A stretch of 64,000 nucleotides of DNA from Eurosta solidaginis (lineage: Eukaryota; Arthropoda; Insecta; Diptera; Tephritidae): NCBI RefSeq assembly GCF_040869045.1, contig NC_090319.1:286351693-286415692 (forward strand). The letters are read 5' to 3'. How positions within the stretch are numbered: the first letter of the stretch is position 1; the number at the start of each line of letters is the position of its first letter. Position numbers and translations under genes: made by a program. Under the pieces are notes generated by a model that was given only the letters and a program-made list of their open reading frames with translations, ran no database searches and had not been told where the DNA came from. Below are positions 22,480-33,400 of the stretch, one piece after another.

Positions 22480-24125
22480 GTCCAGGCGATTTTGGACGAT
22501 TCGTAATGAGTCACGTTAGCTTTCCCTGTTTCTCGATAACTGACGACAAATTGGGACCACCAAGGGCAGTCATATCATCCTCCACCTGCCTTTATCAACT
22601 CAGTGGATGTTTTCCCCCTCCTCTGCTTCACAACTGTGGCCAGAGCGTCTTCGTTCATTTGTACATCTTTAAACCTTCTTCGGTACTCACTTCCGGCATT
22701 ATGGACTGGACCATAAATATATACTATACTATAACTAAAACTATATATCAGGACAGGTATGATGAGCGACTTTTAGAGCGTGATTTTTTTTTCCTTTAGA
22801 GAGAACTTTACTTTTCAATTGCCTACTCAGCACTTGCTGGCAAGAGTTATTATCCGCTTATTATACTCAGCTGAGCAGAGCTCACAGAGTATATTAATTT
22901 TCTTCACATATCGGTACACCGTAACGGCATAAACTAATCGAGATAGATATAGACTTCTATATATCAAAATGATCTGGGAGAAAAAATAAATTAATTTAGC
23001 CATGTCCGTCCGTCCATCTGTCCGTAAACACGATAACTTGAGTAAATTTTGAGGTACCTTAACGAAATTTGGTATTTCAGTTCCTGGGCACTCATCTCAG
23101 ATCGCTATTTCAAATGATTGAAATCGGACTATAAACACGCCCATTTTTTCGATATCGGAAATTTCGAAAAACCGAAAAAGTGCGATAATTCATTACCACA
23201 GACGGATAAAGCGATGTAACTTGGTAGGTGGGTTGACCTTATGACGCAGTATTAAAAATTGGTAAAAAAAATTGGGCGTGGTAATAAGGTAATTTAAAAG
23301 TTTTGCAAGCTGTAATTTGGCAGCTGAGTATGTAATGTTCGGTTACACCCGAATTTAGCCTTCCTTACTTGTTTTTAAGCTGACATTATTTGCTCTGTTA
23401 ATGCTGGTTCCCAGATGGTGGAAGTCCTTCATAATCTGAAATTTATATTTGTCAACAGTAACGTGGATGAAGCAATAGCTTCCTCTTGTCCTTATTTATC
23501 ACAAGACCACTTTTTTGCATTTTTATCTAATACAGAAAAGACAAAACTCATGGTGCGTTTGCTTTAACCAATAATATCAATATCAACAGATTGTGTAATC
23601 ATGCTTTTGGTCTGCTACAAGAAATATATTGTCCAGCATAAGATTAAAAAAATGGCATAAAAGAGAGTAGCCTTGTTTGTAGCCTCGTTTGGTTTCGAAT
23701 TGCTCGTAGACGTCCTTCCCCATCCTTACGCAGCTGATATTTGTTCAACGTCACTTGGCAATGCCTTATTTATGTTACAGTGAACTTAAATTCAGACATA
23801 GCAGCAAAAAAAGCAACTTTCTTTAACAGTGTCAAAGGGTGATTTGAAGTCGGCAAAAAGATAGTGAGTGTCAATTCTTTTATCGTGAGTCTTCTCCAGG
23901 ATCTGGCGCATAGTACGCTAGACATAACCTTATATACGATACTAAGCAGGTGCCGGAACAAATTGTCCGTCATTGGCAGTTAGGGTATAGGGTTCGTCGT
24001 CTCTCTCGCTAGCTGGGAAAGAAAAGAAATTATCCATTCACAACTTAAGCAAACTCTGTATGTCAGTTATCAGGTAGCCATTACCATAACCTTCCATGAT
24101 CCGACGAAGTTTTTCGTTGGAACTT
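22480..24125 (-). mobile_element. Old, degenerate RTE-like LINE, interrupted by a family A element
   Basis: Minus-strand phrases follow the LINE from 3' to 5': a decayed linker with the 'ttcttcggtactc' site, 'acttttcaattgccta', 'gctggttcccag', 'cctcgtttggtttcgaa', 'aattcagacatagc' and 'ccaggatctggcgcat'. These parallel the sequence at 25500-26900 but with many substitutions. It carries many stops. A 511-bp family A element (22862-23372) splits it. Confidence 0.68.
22862..23372 (+). mobile_element. Family A Helentron-like element, internally deleted copy
   Basis: It starts TATACTCAGCTGAGCAGAGC and ends with the hairpin region GTTCGGTTACACCCGAAT and CCTTCCTTACTTG, in plus orientation. The whole middle, including the minisatellite, is missing; the deletion joins 'gtaatttggcag' directly to 'ctgagtatgtaatg'. 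It interrupts the LINE at 22480-24125. Confidence 0.72.
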
Positions 24126-25052
24126 ACTTAAAAAACTTTTCCTTAAATTATGATTTCGTTGATTTAAATATTTATTTTTATCGTATTTTATGTAGATATG
24201 TTCGTACATTACAGCGGCCCTTAAATATAGGGGAAGATAAAAATAAAATTTTAGCAGAGATTGTCGACGGATACATTTTACTATGAGGACCCAAAAAATT
24301 ATTAGTAATTTTTTCTGTGCCTCTACCTAAAGTCGAGTATAATTACAGGAGTTTGATATGTCCGATTATTACTGATTGGAAGGGTGAAATTAGTACAACG
24401 TTGTTAGTTTGATATTAAGAACCACCCTATTGTATACATATATGTATGTGTATTGTTGCATGCATAAATAATAGATAGAACCCGTATCTGCTTATAATCT
24501 GTGCGATTTTTAAATTTGTAAATTTGCTTTCAAATGGCAGAAGAAATTAATTTTAACCATCTTTAACTCCCGATTTGCAAACTCATAAATATATATTGTG
24601 TGCGAAATCTAATCAAATTCGGATTAATGCTTTAACCCCATGCGAATGGACTGGAATATTTGGAGTGAAAAGAAAAGCCGAAGTAACCTACAGTCCTCTT
24701 TCAGTTCGCACAAACAATTTCGAATCGATTTTTACTGAGAAAAGAACGATCCTCTTATTGGAATGTTGATGGGAAGAACTTAAAGGTTATTTTAGGTAGT
24801 GCGCCTTGAAGATTCAATATGGCAAAGAACCATCAAACTTGGTAACACTGCCTAAAACCTTCGGGGAATGTCTTTATCGCTACAAGAAGAGAATCAGTTC
24901 TTAGTTCTAATAGAATATCAACTAATATGAAATTTTCCATATTGAAAGAAAAGATTTATTCCTACAAATATGCTTTCATTTCATTTTATTTATTTGGGAA
25001 TTATTAGTACAATAAGACCATCTTCCGGTCTTTTATAGTACAAAACATTATT
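24126..25052. other. Non-coding stretch with one short element fragment
   Basis: About 24828-24892 resembles the 3' end of the CAA-tailed element ('aaaccttcgggga', 'tatcgctaca'). Otherwise nothing recognisable. Confidence 0.45.
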
Positions 25053-25416
25053 ACATGAAAATTTTGCGAAACCTAGCAGGTTAGGGGGTCAGAATATACC
25101 CGCCGTAGGTATGCCTGTCGTAAGAGGCGACTAAAATACCAGATTCAAGGGGCTGTGTAGCGCAACCCTTCAGGTTGCCAGCGCAATATATAGCTTCTCC
25201 AAACCCAATTGCCAACTTCACCTATCAGCGGCGAATCCTGTTTCACTAACAGACGAGGCTCTGGTGACCCCAAGCTCCTCATGGAACTTGGGGGTGGGGA
25301 GGGAGGGGATGGCCTGAAGGTTTAATGTGGCCACATAAATCGTTCCCAAGATTGTCGGGCTAGCACCTTAATGGTTCTGTGGTACCGGAGCGTACCGGAT
25401 CCGGAAAAGGACCATC

Positions 25417-27111
25417 TTACTTACTTACTTACATAATTGGCGCTTAACTGTCTAAACGGTTATGGCCGTTCAACAAAGCGCGCAAGTCGCTCCTTCGCTC
25501 CGCCAACCGGCGCCAATTGGTCACACCAAGGGAGTTTAAATCGTTTTCCACCTGGTCCTTCCAACGGAGTGGGGGCCGCCCTCTACCTCTGCTTCCATAG
25601 GCGGGTTGCGATAGAAACACTTTCTTGGCCGGAGCATCATCTTTCATTCGCATAACATGGCCTAGCCAGCGCAGCCGATTCGTTTTAATTCGCTGGACTA
25701 TGTTGATGTCTGCGTATAGCTCGTACTGCTCATCATTAAATCTTCTTCGGTACTCGCCATCGCCAATGCGTAGAGGGCCATAAATCTTTCGAAGAACTTT
25801 TCTCTCGAACACTCCCAAAGCCGCTTCATCTGCTGTTGTCATGGTCCATGCTTCTGCCCCATATAGCAGGACGGGTACGATAAGTGACTTATAGAGTATG
25901 ATTTTCGTTCGCCGAGAGAGGACTTTACTTTTCAATTGCCTACCTAGTCCAAAGTAGCATTTATTGGCAAAATTGATTCTTCGCTGGATTTCAGTGCTGA
26001 TGTTGTTGCTAGTGTTGATGCTGGTTCCCAAATAAACGAAGTCTTTTACTATTTCGAAATTATGGCTGCCAACAGTAGCGTGGTTGCCAAGGCGCATATG
26101 CGCTGACTCTTTGCTCGATGACAGCAGGTACTTCGTTTTGTCCTCATTCACCATCAAACCCATCTTTACCGCTTCTTTTTCCAGTTTGGAGTAAGCAGAA
26201 CTAACAGCGCGGGTGTTTAGTCCGATGATATCAATGTCATCAGCATATGCCAGTAATTGCACGCTTTTATAGTATATTGTTCCAGTGCGGTTAAGTTCTG
26301 CAGCATCAAATTAAAGAAATCGCACGATAGGGGGTCACCCTGTCTGAAACCTCGGTTAGTTTCGAACGGCTCGGAGAGGTCCTTCCCAATTCTGACTGAG
26401 CTGATGGTGTTGCTCAACGTCATTTTGCACAGCCGTATAAGTTTTGCGGAGAAACCAAATTCAGACATAGCGGCATATAGGCAGCTCTTTTTCGTGCTGT
26501 CGAAGGCGGCATTAAAGTCGACGAAGAGGTGATATGTGTCGATTCTTTTTTCACGGCTTTTTTCCAAGATTTGGCGCATTGTGAAAATATGGTCGATGGT
26601 AGATTTACCAGGTCTGAAGCCGCACTGATAAGGTCCAATCAGCCGGTTCACGGAGGGCTTCAGTCTTTCGCACAATACACTTGAAAGGACCTTATATGCG
26701 ATATTGAGAAGGCTGATTCCACGATAGTTGGTGTATTTTGCAGTATCCCCTTCTTGTGGACTGGGCAAAGAACACTTAGATTCCAACCGTCGGGCATGCA
26801 TTCTTCCGCCCATATTTTGCTAAGAAGCTGCTGAATGCGCCTTACCAACTCCTCGCCGCCGTACTTGAATAGCTCCGAAGGCAATCCATCAGCGCCCACG
26901 GCCTTGTTGTTTTTCAATCTGGTTATTGCTATTCTAACTTCGTCGTAATCGGGCGGGGGACATATATTCCATCATCATCGATTGCGGGATCGGGTTCCTC
27001 ATCTCTGCTGAATTGCTGCCTCCATTTAGGAGAACAGAGAAGTGTTCCCTCCATAATCTAAGCACTCTCTGGACATCAGTTACAAGGTCGCCGTTTTCGT
27101 TCCTACAGGAG
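25417..27111 (-). mobile_element. RTE-like LINE, 5'-truncated, inserted in the CAA-tailed element
   Basis: It begins with the 3' tail (TTAC)n at 25417 and runs to a 5' truncation at 27111. It is flanked by the 10-bp duplication AAGGACCATC (25407-25416 and 27112-27121). Compared with the copy at 1-3085 it has a deletion at about 26303 and a one-base loss near 26750 that shifts the frame. Confidence 0.92.
25444..26917 (-). pseudogene. LINE reverse transcriptase, three frames
   Basis: Frames at 26660-26917, 26217-26813 and 25444-26262 cover the RT. NYRGISLLNIAYKVLSSVLC, FVDFNAAFDS, RGFRQGDPLSCDFFNLML and LLAYADDIDIIG are all present, followed by the thumb-like C-terminus RLRWLGHVMRMKDDAPAKKV. 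Two frameshifts inactivate it. Confidence 0.87.
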
Positions 27112-27194
27112 AAGGACCATCACATCGATAAAACTCCCGAAGCCTTTGGGGAGCAACCTTATCGCTACAACAACAACAACAACATGAAAATTTT

Positions 27195-27589
27195 ATAAAC
27201 ATTTAAGTAAACAGGAACAATAGAATTTAAATCTTAATATTAACAGCATTCAAAGAAGAAGAATCACATAACATGATTATATCAGAAAATATAGGTAAAT
27301 AAACCACATGATTAAAATAAAGAACAAGATATATAAATATATGCACGAGAAGTCATCAGAAAGTTCAGTCAGGTCACGAAACGCGTTAAGGAATGGCTGG
27401 ACTCGCGCGGACACCATCCGTCGGAAATTAAAACGGAGATGATACCAGGTGTCTGGGAGTTGGTTTGGAACCATACTCTGGAAACATAGAAACAAAAAGG
27501 GTGCTCACTATTTTTGCGCATATTATACTTCCGATCAACGAATGGACGCAGGTGAAACATACAACTGAGACGAACTTAAACAGGTATTG
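27195..27589. other. Uncharacterised stretch before a LINE fragment
   Basis: No gene recognised. The part from about 27360 could be the upstream portion of the LINE that becomes clear after 27590, but I cannot show it. Confidence 0.35.
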
Positions 27590-28592
27590 CTTATAAGCAG
27601 GTTGACGGCAAACATCCTCGCAACGACGGAAAGAAAATGCAGCTATCGACGCTACTGTACGGTGAGCTCTAAGATTCTTCGATTTATATCACAGTATCAG
27701 GATCACAGTGAGGAACGCAGAAAATGGTGGACACGGTGTACAGTGGACGCCTTTCACTCAGCTAGGGGATTTAGAATATGCAGACGATGTCTGTCTGCTA
27801 AGCCACAGAAGTACTGACCTTCAACACAATTTAGAAGCTGTCTACACACATGCAAAGGAGGCCGGACTAAGCATCAATACAGCGAAAACCAAAGTCATAA
27901 GATGCGGCTATAGTATTTCATCAAGGCCATTGACGCTTACGGTTGACGAAAATGAAATCGAAGGTGTAGAGTCCGTTGTTTATCTTGGTAGTATTGTCTC
28001 AAATAAGAGCGATGCAGATGAGGACGTTCAGTCTCGCATAAGCAAAGCAAGAATGGTTTTTGGGCAACTGGCAAACGTGTGGAGGTCCAGCCAAATATCT
28101 TTAAAAACGAAGCTTCGACTGTTTAATTCGAATGTTAAATCAGTACTGTTTTATGCTTGCGAGACGTGGAAAAGTTCAACTTCAATTCAGAAACGTCTAC
28201 AAGTTTTTATTAATAAATGTCTGCGCCGAATCCTGAAAATTCGATGGCCGGAAAGAATTTCAAATGACGACTTATGGTCTAGAACAAATCAACCTAAGGC
28301 TGCCACAGAAATAACCAAGCGTAAATGGTCGTGGATTGGTCACACTCTCAGAACACCTCCAGTAAATATAGCCAGACAAGCATTGCGATGGAATCCACAA
28401 GGAAGCCGACGACCTGGTGCACCTGCGAAAACTTGGCGCAGAACTGTGGATAAAGAACTCGAAGACGCAGGATATACGTGGAATGACATCATAAGAACTG
28501 CACCTAACAGAATAAGATTTAAGTCGGTGGTCGAGGCCCTATGCTCCAATAGGAGTTGAGGAGGATGATGATGATGATGATGATCATGACCG
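27590..28592 (+). mobile_element. Second RTE-type LINE family, 5'-truncated, with (GAT)n tail
   Basis: The open frame at 27708-28559 (283 aa) contains the RT catalytic motif LEYADDVCLLSH, then KTKVIRCG and VVYLGSIVSNKSDADEDVQS. Its C-terminus has CLRRILKIRWPERISN, WSWIGHTLRT, RRTVDKELEDAGYTWNDI and NRIRFKSVVEALCS, which is the standard tail of this LINE group. The element ends in GAGGATGATGATGATGATG, the usual microsatellite-type tail. A frameshift separates the motif-A side (27587-27817, another frame). This family differs from the one at 1-3085 (YADDVCLL against YADDIDIIG). Confidence 0.85.
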
Positions 28593-28599
28593 GTTGTAC

Positions 28600-30423
28600 A
28601 AGTGATCAACCCCATTAATGTATTAGCGCTGGAAATAAAAATGTTATGGAGCAAAAAATCAGACGAACCAATAGCGTATAGATATCGTTTGCCCGGATGG
28701 ATCATTTGGAATGTGGCAAGAGCGCTCTAAAAGTACTTGAGAGGGAAACTACTACGTCACTTAAATGCCTTCTAGGCATGGATACATCAAACAATAGCTG
28801 TACAGAAAGAAAAGGTCGAAGATCCGAATTACGTTTACCGATGTGCGGTTGAGGATGATGCTGAACCTTTTTCAAATACTGCTTTAAAATTATAAACATG
28901 AAACGGCTCACGGAAGAAGTGCGAAAGCGGTCCTGGAGTTGGCGACGAAAAGTGGCCATTTTCTAAGTCTACGGATACACTATGAAAAACCGCGATTTGG
29001 CTTAAAAATTTTAGGCTATGTCTTTAGAATATTTCACTAACCTGTGAGAATTACAAGCGCATTCAATGTTTAATGAAACAAAGAAAAGAAAAATGTTCAT
29101 AGTTTAAGTAACTTAAACAAGCTGCTCTTTTGCACCAGTTTTGACAAAATATTTATAAATGAATACCCTTATTTATATATTATATGAAAAGTCATTGACT
29201 TATAAAACGTGTCTTGCAATTTTCCCAACGGCACCACCCTCTCGCAAATATAGCTTTAACAGCTTCTAAGTACTCAATTGCAATTTATCGCCTTCAATTG
29301 CAGTTGACATTCAATTAAATGTCCATAATAATCGCAATTGCATATTTCCCTGTTTAAAAACAATTCTTATCAGTGAACATATACAGAGGTAAAGGGTTCT
29401 ACGCTGTAAAATAAATTAACATATAAGTACATATATACTTGGTACATATATAAATATCTTTTTCATATTTACTAGTAGTTACATTTATTACACATGTAAA
29501 ACAGACAGATTTAAATCTAGCATTGAATCACAAAAGCGACGAAGCCAGAACCACCAACACTTTCATCATTCATAAATATTATTTTAAGCTACGACATTGA
29601 CCTAGTAGTACTAAAAATGTAAGTATGAGTTGTAAATATATATAAACTTATGTTATTATGTATATTTAAAGTAAATTGGTTTATGCGACGTTTTAATTAG
29701 TTTATTTCTTTTGTATAGTTCCTCAAAGCAACACATGCTAATCTAAGTGTACTCGCGTCTTACTGCATGTTAATGGGTTAAAAACAACATCCCAAGTCAG
29801 CACAAGCAACATATTCATCTCATATAGAATAAATTTAAAATCAATTCAAAGCTATAGAGTTTGAAACGCCAGAGCTGTGATGCTGTTGCGAATATATCAT
29901 TGAATAAATCTTCGGTCTTAATAGCAAAAAGTCAGCATATCTAATATGAAGATGCTAAAAAAGTACACAAAGCACATACATACATGCAGATATTAAAAGT
30001 CTTGCTAAAAAATCTCACCAATGACTCAAGTAGTTGTTTTTCTAACGCGACTTTGCTAAGTTCATTAAAATCTTAAACGGCAAAATCTGAAGAGTAGCCA
30101 AAACAGCGGCTTGCATTTGCAATCTTCAAAAAATCTGTGATGAATTGCAATGTGATATATCAAGTGATGAGTTAAAAAAGTGAGGCAAAAGTGTCAATGC
30201 AGCGGCTTTGAATAAAAAAACGGAAGAGGAAAAAAAACGAAGATTTACCTTAACATAAATCAACATTTTTTTATTTAAATTAAACAAACGCACCATCCAA
30301 AAAAAATTGTTTAAATTGAAAGTGAAATTAACAAACAAGGCATTAATTAACCTGCCTCTGACTGACTTCTTATTATAATAAGAATAATAAACTCAAAAAC
30401 GAATCTGTAAATAAAAAAAATTG
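28600..30423. other. AT-rich region upstream of the P4H gene
   Basis: No gene seen. 28600-28960 may be another decayed retroelement; from 28970 on the sequence is simple AT-rich DNA that includes the promoter region of the gene starting at 30486. Confidence 0.45.
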
Positions 30424-30430
30424 TATAAAA
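30424..30430 (+). promoter_or_regulatory. Candidate TATA box of the P4H alpha gene
   Basis: TATAAAA lies 56 bases before the start codon. With usual spacing it would put the transcription start near 30455 and give a short 5' UTR of about 30 bases. Confidence 0.5.
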
Positions 30431-30485
30431 CATTTTCATACGCAATCAAGTTTTTTTCCAAATCCTTAAACTATATCCTCATAAA

Positions 30486-33400
30486 ATGTCTAAAATAAGA
30501 TGGAAAATCCACATTACACTCTTCATTGTCACCTGCTTGCTACCCCAATGCTTTGCTCAAATAGATTACTTTTCATCGATTTCCGGCTTAGAAAATTTAC
30601 TAAGAACAGAAGAAATTTTATTGCAAAGCTTCCGGGAATATGTACGCGCCAGCAAGCATCAACTGCAGACGCTAGAAAGGTAAGTGCGTTTCTTAAGGTA
30701 TACAAATTTAAAGCTTTTATTCAGAAATGTGCATGAACACACGCCAAGTAGAGGATGATGCAGCGTCTGTTCACCAGGAGGTGTGGGTTCAAAGGGAGCG
30801 TCTGCTTTGGATGTTGTTGTAGTAGTGCTTCGCCCCATCCAATGAGCGCGTCCAAGGAAACTTGCAGTTTCAAAGAGGGTGAACCATAGTGAGAGGGGTG
30901 TTAGAGGGGCTGGTTAAACATTACAATTGAAGAGATGGTTGGTGTCATGTGGGGACACATTGCAAGCAGGACATACATTTTGTATGTCGGGGTTGTTTCT
31001 GGATAGGTAAGACTTTAACCTGTTACAGTACCCAGATCGAGTTAGAATGACGCGCGTTTCCCTAGGGAGAGTGCGCTCCACTTCTGCGAGTTCTGGGTAT
31101 TTTTCTTTAAAAACTGGATTCGCCGTGCTATTCCTGGCATAGAGGTCCGACGCCTGTTTGTGGATATCACTGAGGAACTGCTTGTGCTTTTTTGCCTCAT
31201 ACGGCTGTGTGCTCAGGTACCGTCTGTTTTGGATCGTTAAATAATCGGATGGTATACAGAACTAGGGTACCGCTAAGTAAAAACAATTTTGGTGATTACC
31301 ACGGCAAACTTCCAAAGGACTTTGATTTAAGGGCATGTACCTAGAATATCCAAAACCTTGCATAGGAAGGTACCGATGACCAGCTAGTTGGGTCCTCGTA
31401 AAAGTTAAGGTTGATACCATCTCCATGAAGGTTCAATGCGGTCATTTTAAAACCATTGCCGAGTGGTACTTTAATAGAGCTTGTTACAGGAACACATCGA
31501 TCATTATCCAGCATTGACCTTAACAAATGCCCCATAAGAAAAGTGGGTACTGCGATAAATAAGAACAAGACGAAATACTTGCTGTCATTAAGAAAGATTC
31601 GGCGCATTAGCGCCAAGGCAACCTCCTCACTGTTGGCGGGTTTAAATTCGGGACGTGAAGGACTTCGTCTATGTTAGCATAGAAATCAAAAGAAGAGTTG
31701 GTACTTTGGACGGAATACGCAAGTAAAGTCCCCACTCGACGAACAAGTCCTTATATATGATTCGGAATCAGGGACGGTGTCGAGGGGAAATGAGATGGCT
31801 CTTGGTGTATTCCAAAGAAAAGTTATACGGAACATTTATAGTCTCGTCCGTTATACCGGCGAGTATCAAAGGAGATATAATGGTGAGGTGTACGCATATA
31901 GTACAGCGAATAAAAGCCCAAAGATTCCACTGGCTTGGTCAAGTTGAGGTGGATACGTTGAGGAAGACTTGACCTCCCTTGGGAACTGTGAATTTAAAAA
32001 AAATGTAAGGCGCGATATCCTCCGAAGAGATTTTAAGCCGAACATCTCTTCCAATTTGCGTCGTGCTTCTTTTAATTTCCGAACGGGAGCTGCAAAGCAG
32101 ATGAGTTTTCACTGAGAGCTTTTCATGGCAGAAATACATTCGGAGTGCTTGCCAAACACTGCCGAGGGGCAAAAATTCAAAATTGGCAAACTATAATTTT
32201 GATTCGGGCGATTTAGGTGTGTCTTTGTTGTTCTCAAACAAAACGTTAACCAGAAAATATTTCTTTTTAACAAACACAATTCGAAACAGAAGATTTGCAG
32301 GTTTTGAAGGGAGGGATTAAAGATACTTATAATTATAATTAGAATAATCAAGAAAATCCATATTATTAATATAAAAGGTAACCGGATTTTTTTTTAATAT
32401 AGTAAGAATCAGTCTAATTTACTGTTCAGGCAAGTTTAATGAATCCCATTTATTTAATACAAGCGATTTACCTAATAAGGCCATAACTTGTGCTGCTAAT
32501 CCTTTTTATGAACTAAACAATTCTTTTATGCACAAGAAACAGGCTCTCCCCGCTCTCCTCTCTTGTCGCCAAAAAGGCTGTCAACAAAATTCGCAAACGT
32601 CATTAACAAACGATACTTATTGACTACTTTTATCTGCATAATAATTTGCTAAATACTTTTTGAAGTGGTACATTAGACTGACCATATAAAAATGTTATGC
32701 TTATAGTTTTTAAAGCTCCCAGCTTTTTGGGCTGCCACTATGTCTCTAAACCCTTATGCAGAATATGTAGTGCAAAAATATTCTCGTAAGACGTTTCTAA
32801 AATGTACAATCTCACTTATGAGCACTGAACCTTCAATTTGGGTAAACATGAAATCCATCTTGATCTAAACGTTGCTGAGCATTATACATAGGTGGTTAAG
32901 TTTCTAATCGTACTTGTTTCCCGAAATATCAAACAAAAAGGCCAGGGCCTGAAAAAAAATAAATCTTTTCCAGTCTGTCACATTCAAACGGTAAATACCA
33001 AATTTGAAAGCAGTTGACACCAGAAGACAGTATTAAGTCATAATACTCGGGATACACATGATCTCCGATACTTTGCAGCACCGCGCTTGGTTCCACGCCT
33101 TTCCTGCTTGGTCGGTGATATGATACTCTTGCCTTCTTTTGGTAAATCTACGGCATAAGCGTAGAGGGCTGAGCCCTTTTTAACTAGCGTATCAACTTTT
33201 TCGCGGCCACCGTGGCGTGATTGTAGCGTGCTCCGCCTATCACACCGTATGCCCCGGGTTCAACTCCCGGGCAAAGCAATATCAAAATTTTAGAAATAAG
33301 ATTTTTCAATTAGAAGAAAATTTTTCTAAGCGGGGTCGCCCCTCGGCAGTGTCTGGCAAGCGCTCCGATTGTATTTCTGCCATGAAAAGCTCTCAGTGAA

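Larger units (their letters stand above)
25066..27181 (+). mobile_element. CAA-tailed SINE-like element (about 411 bp) split by a LINE
   Basis: The two halves (25066-25416 and 27122-27181) make a unit that starts near GGTTAGGGGGTCAGAATATA and ends in (CAA)n. It is flanked by a perfect 13-bp duplication, ACATGAAAATTTT (25053-25065 and 27182-27194). A second copy at 36784-37150 begins at almost the same 5' point, which suggests a defined short element rather than random truncations of a LINE. The 3' sequence could still derive from a CAA-tailed LINE. Confidence 0.78.

Noticed and set aside
24575..24769. 64-codon frame with protein-like composition
   Set aside because: Too short, with no recognisable motif and no supporting context.
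33203..33280. Functional tRNA gene
   Set aside because: A and B boxes are present, but no complete cloverleaf can be drawn and the same head recurs on SINE bodies; the duplication at its borders shows it is a SINE.
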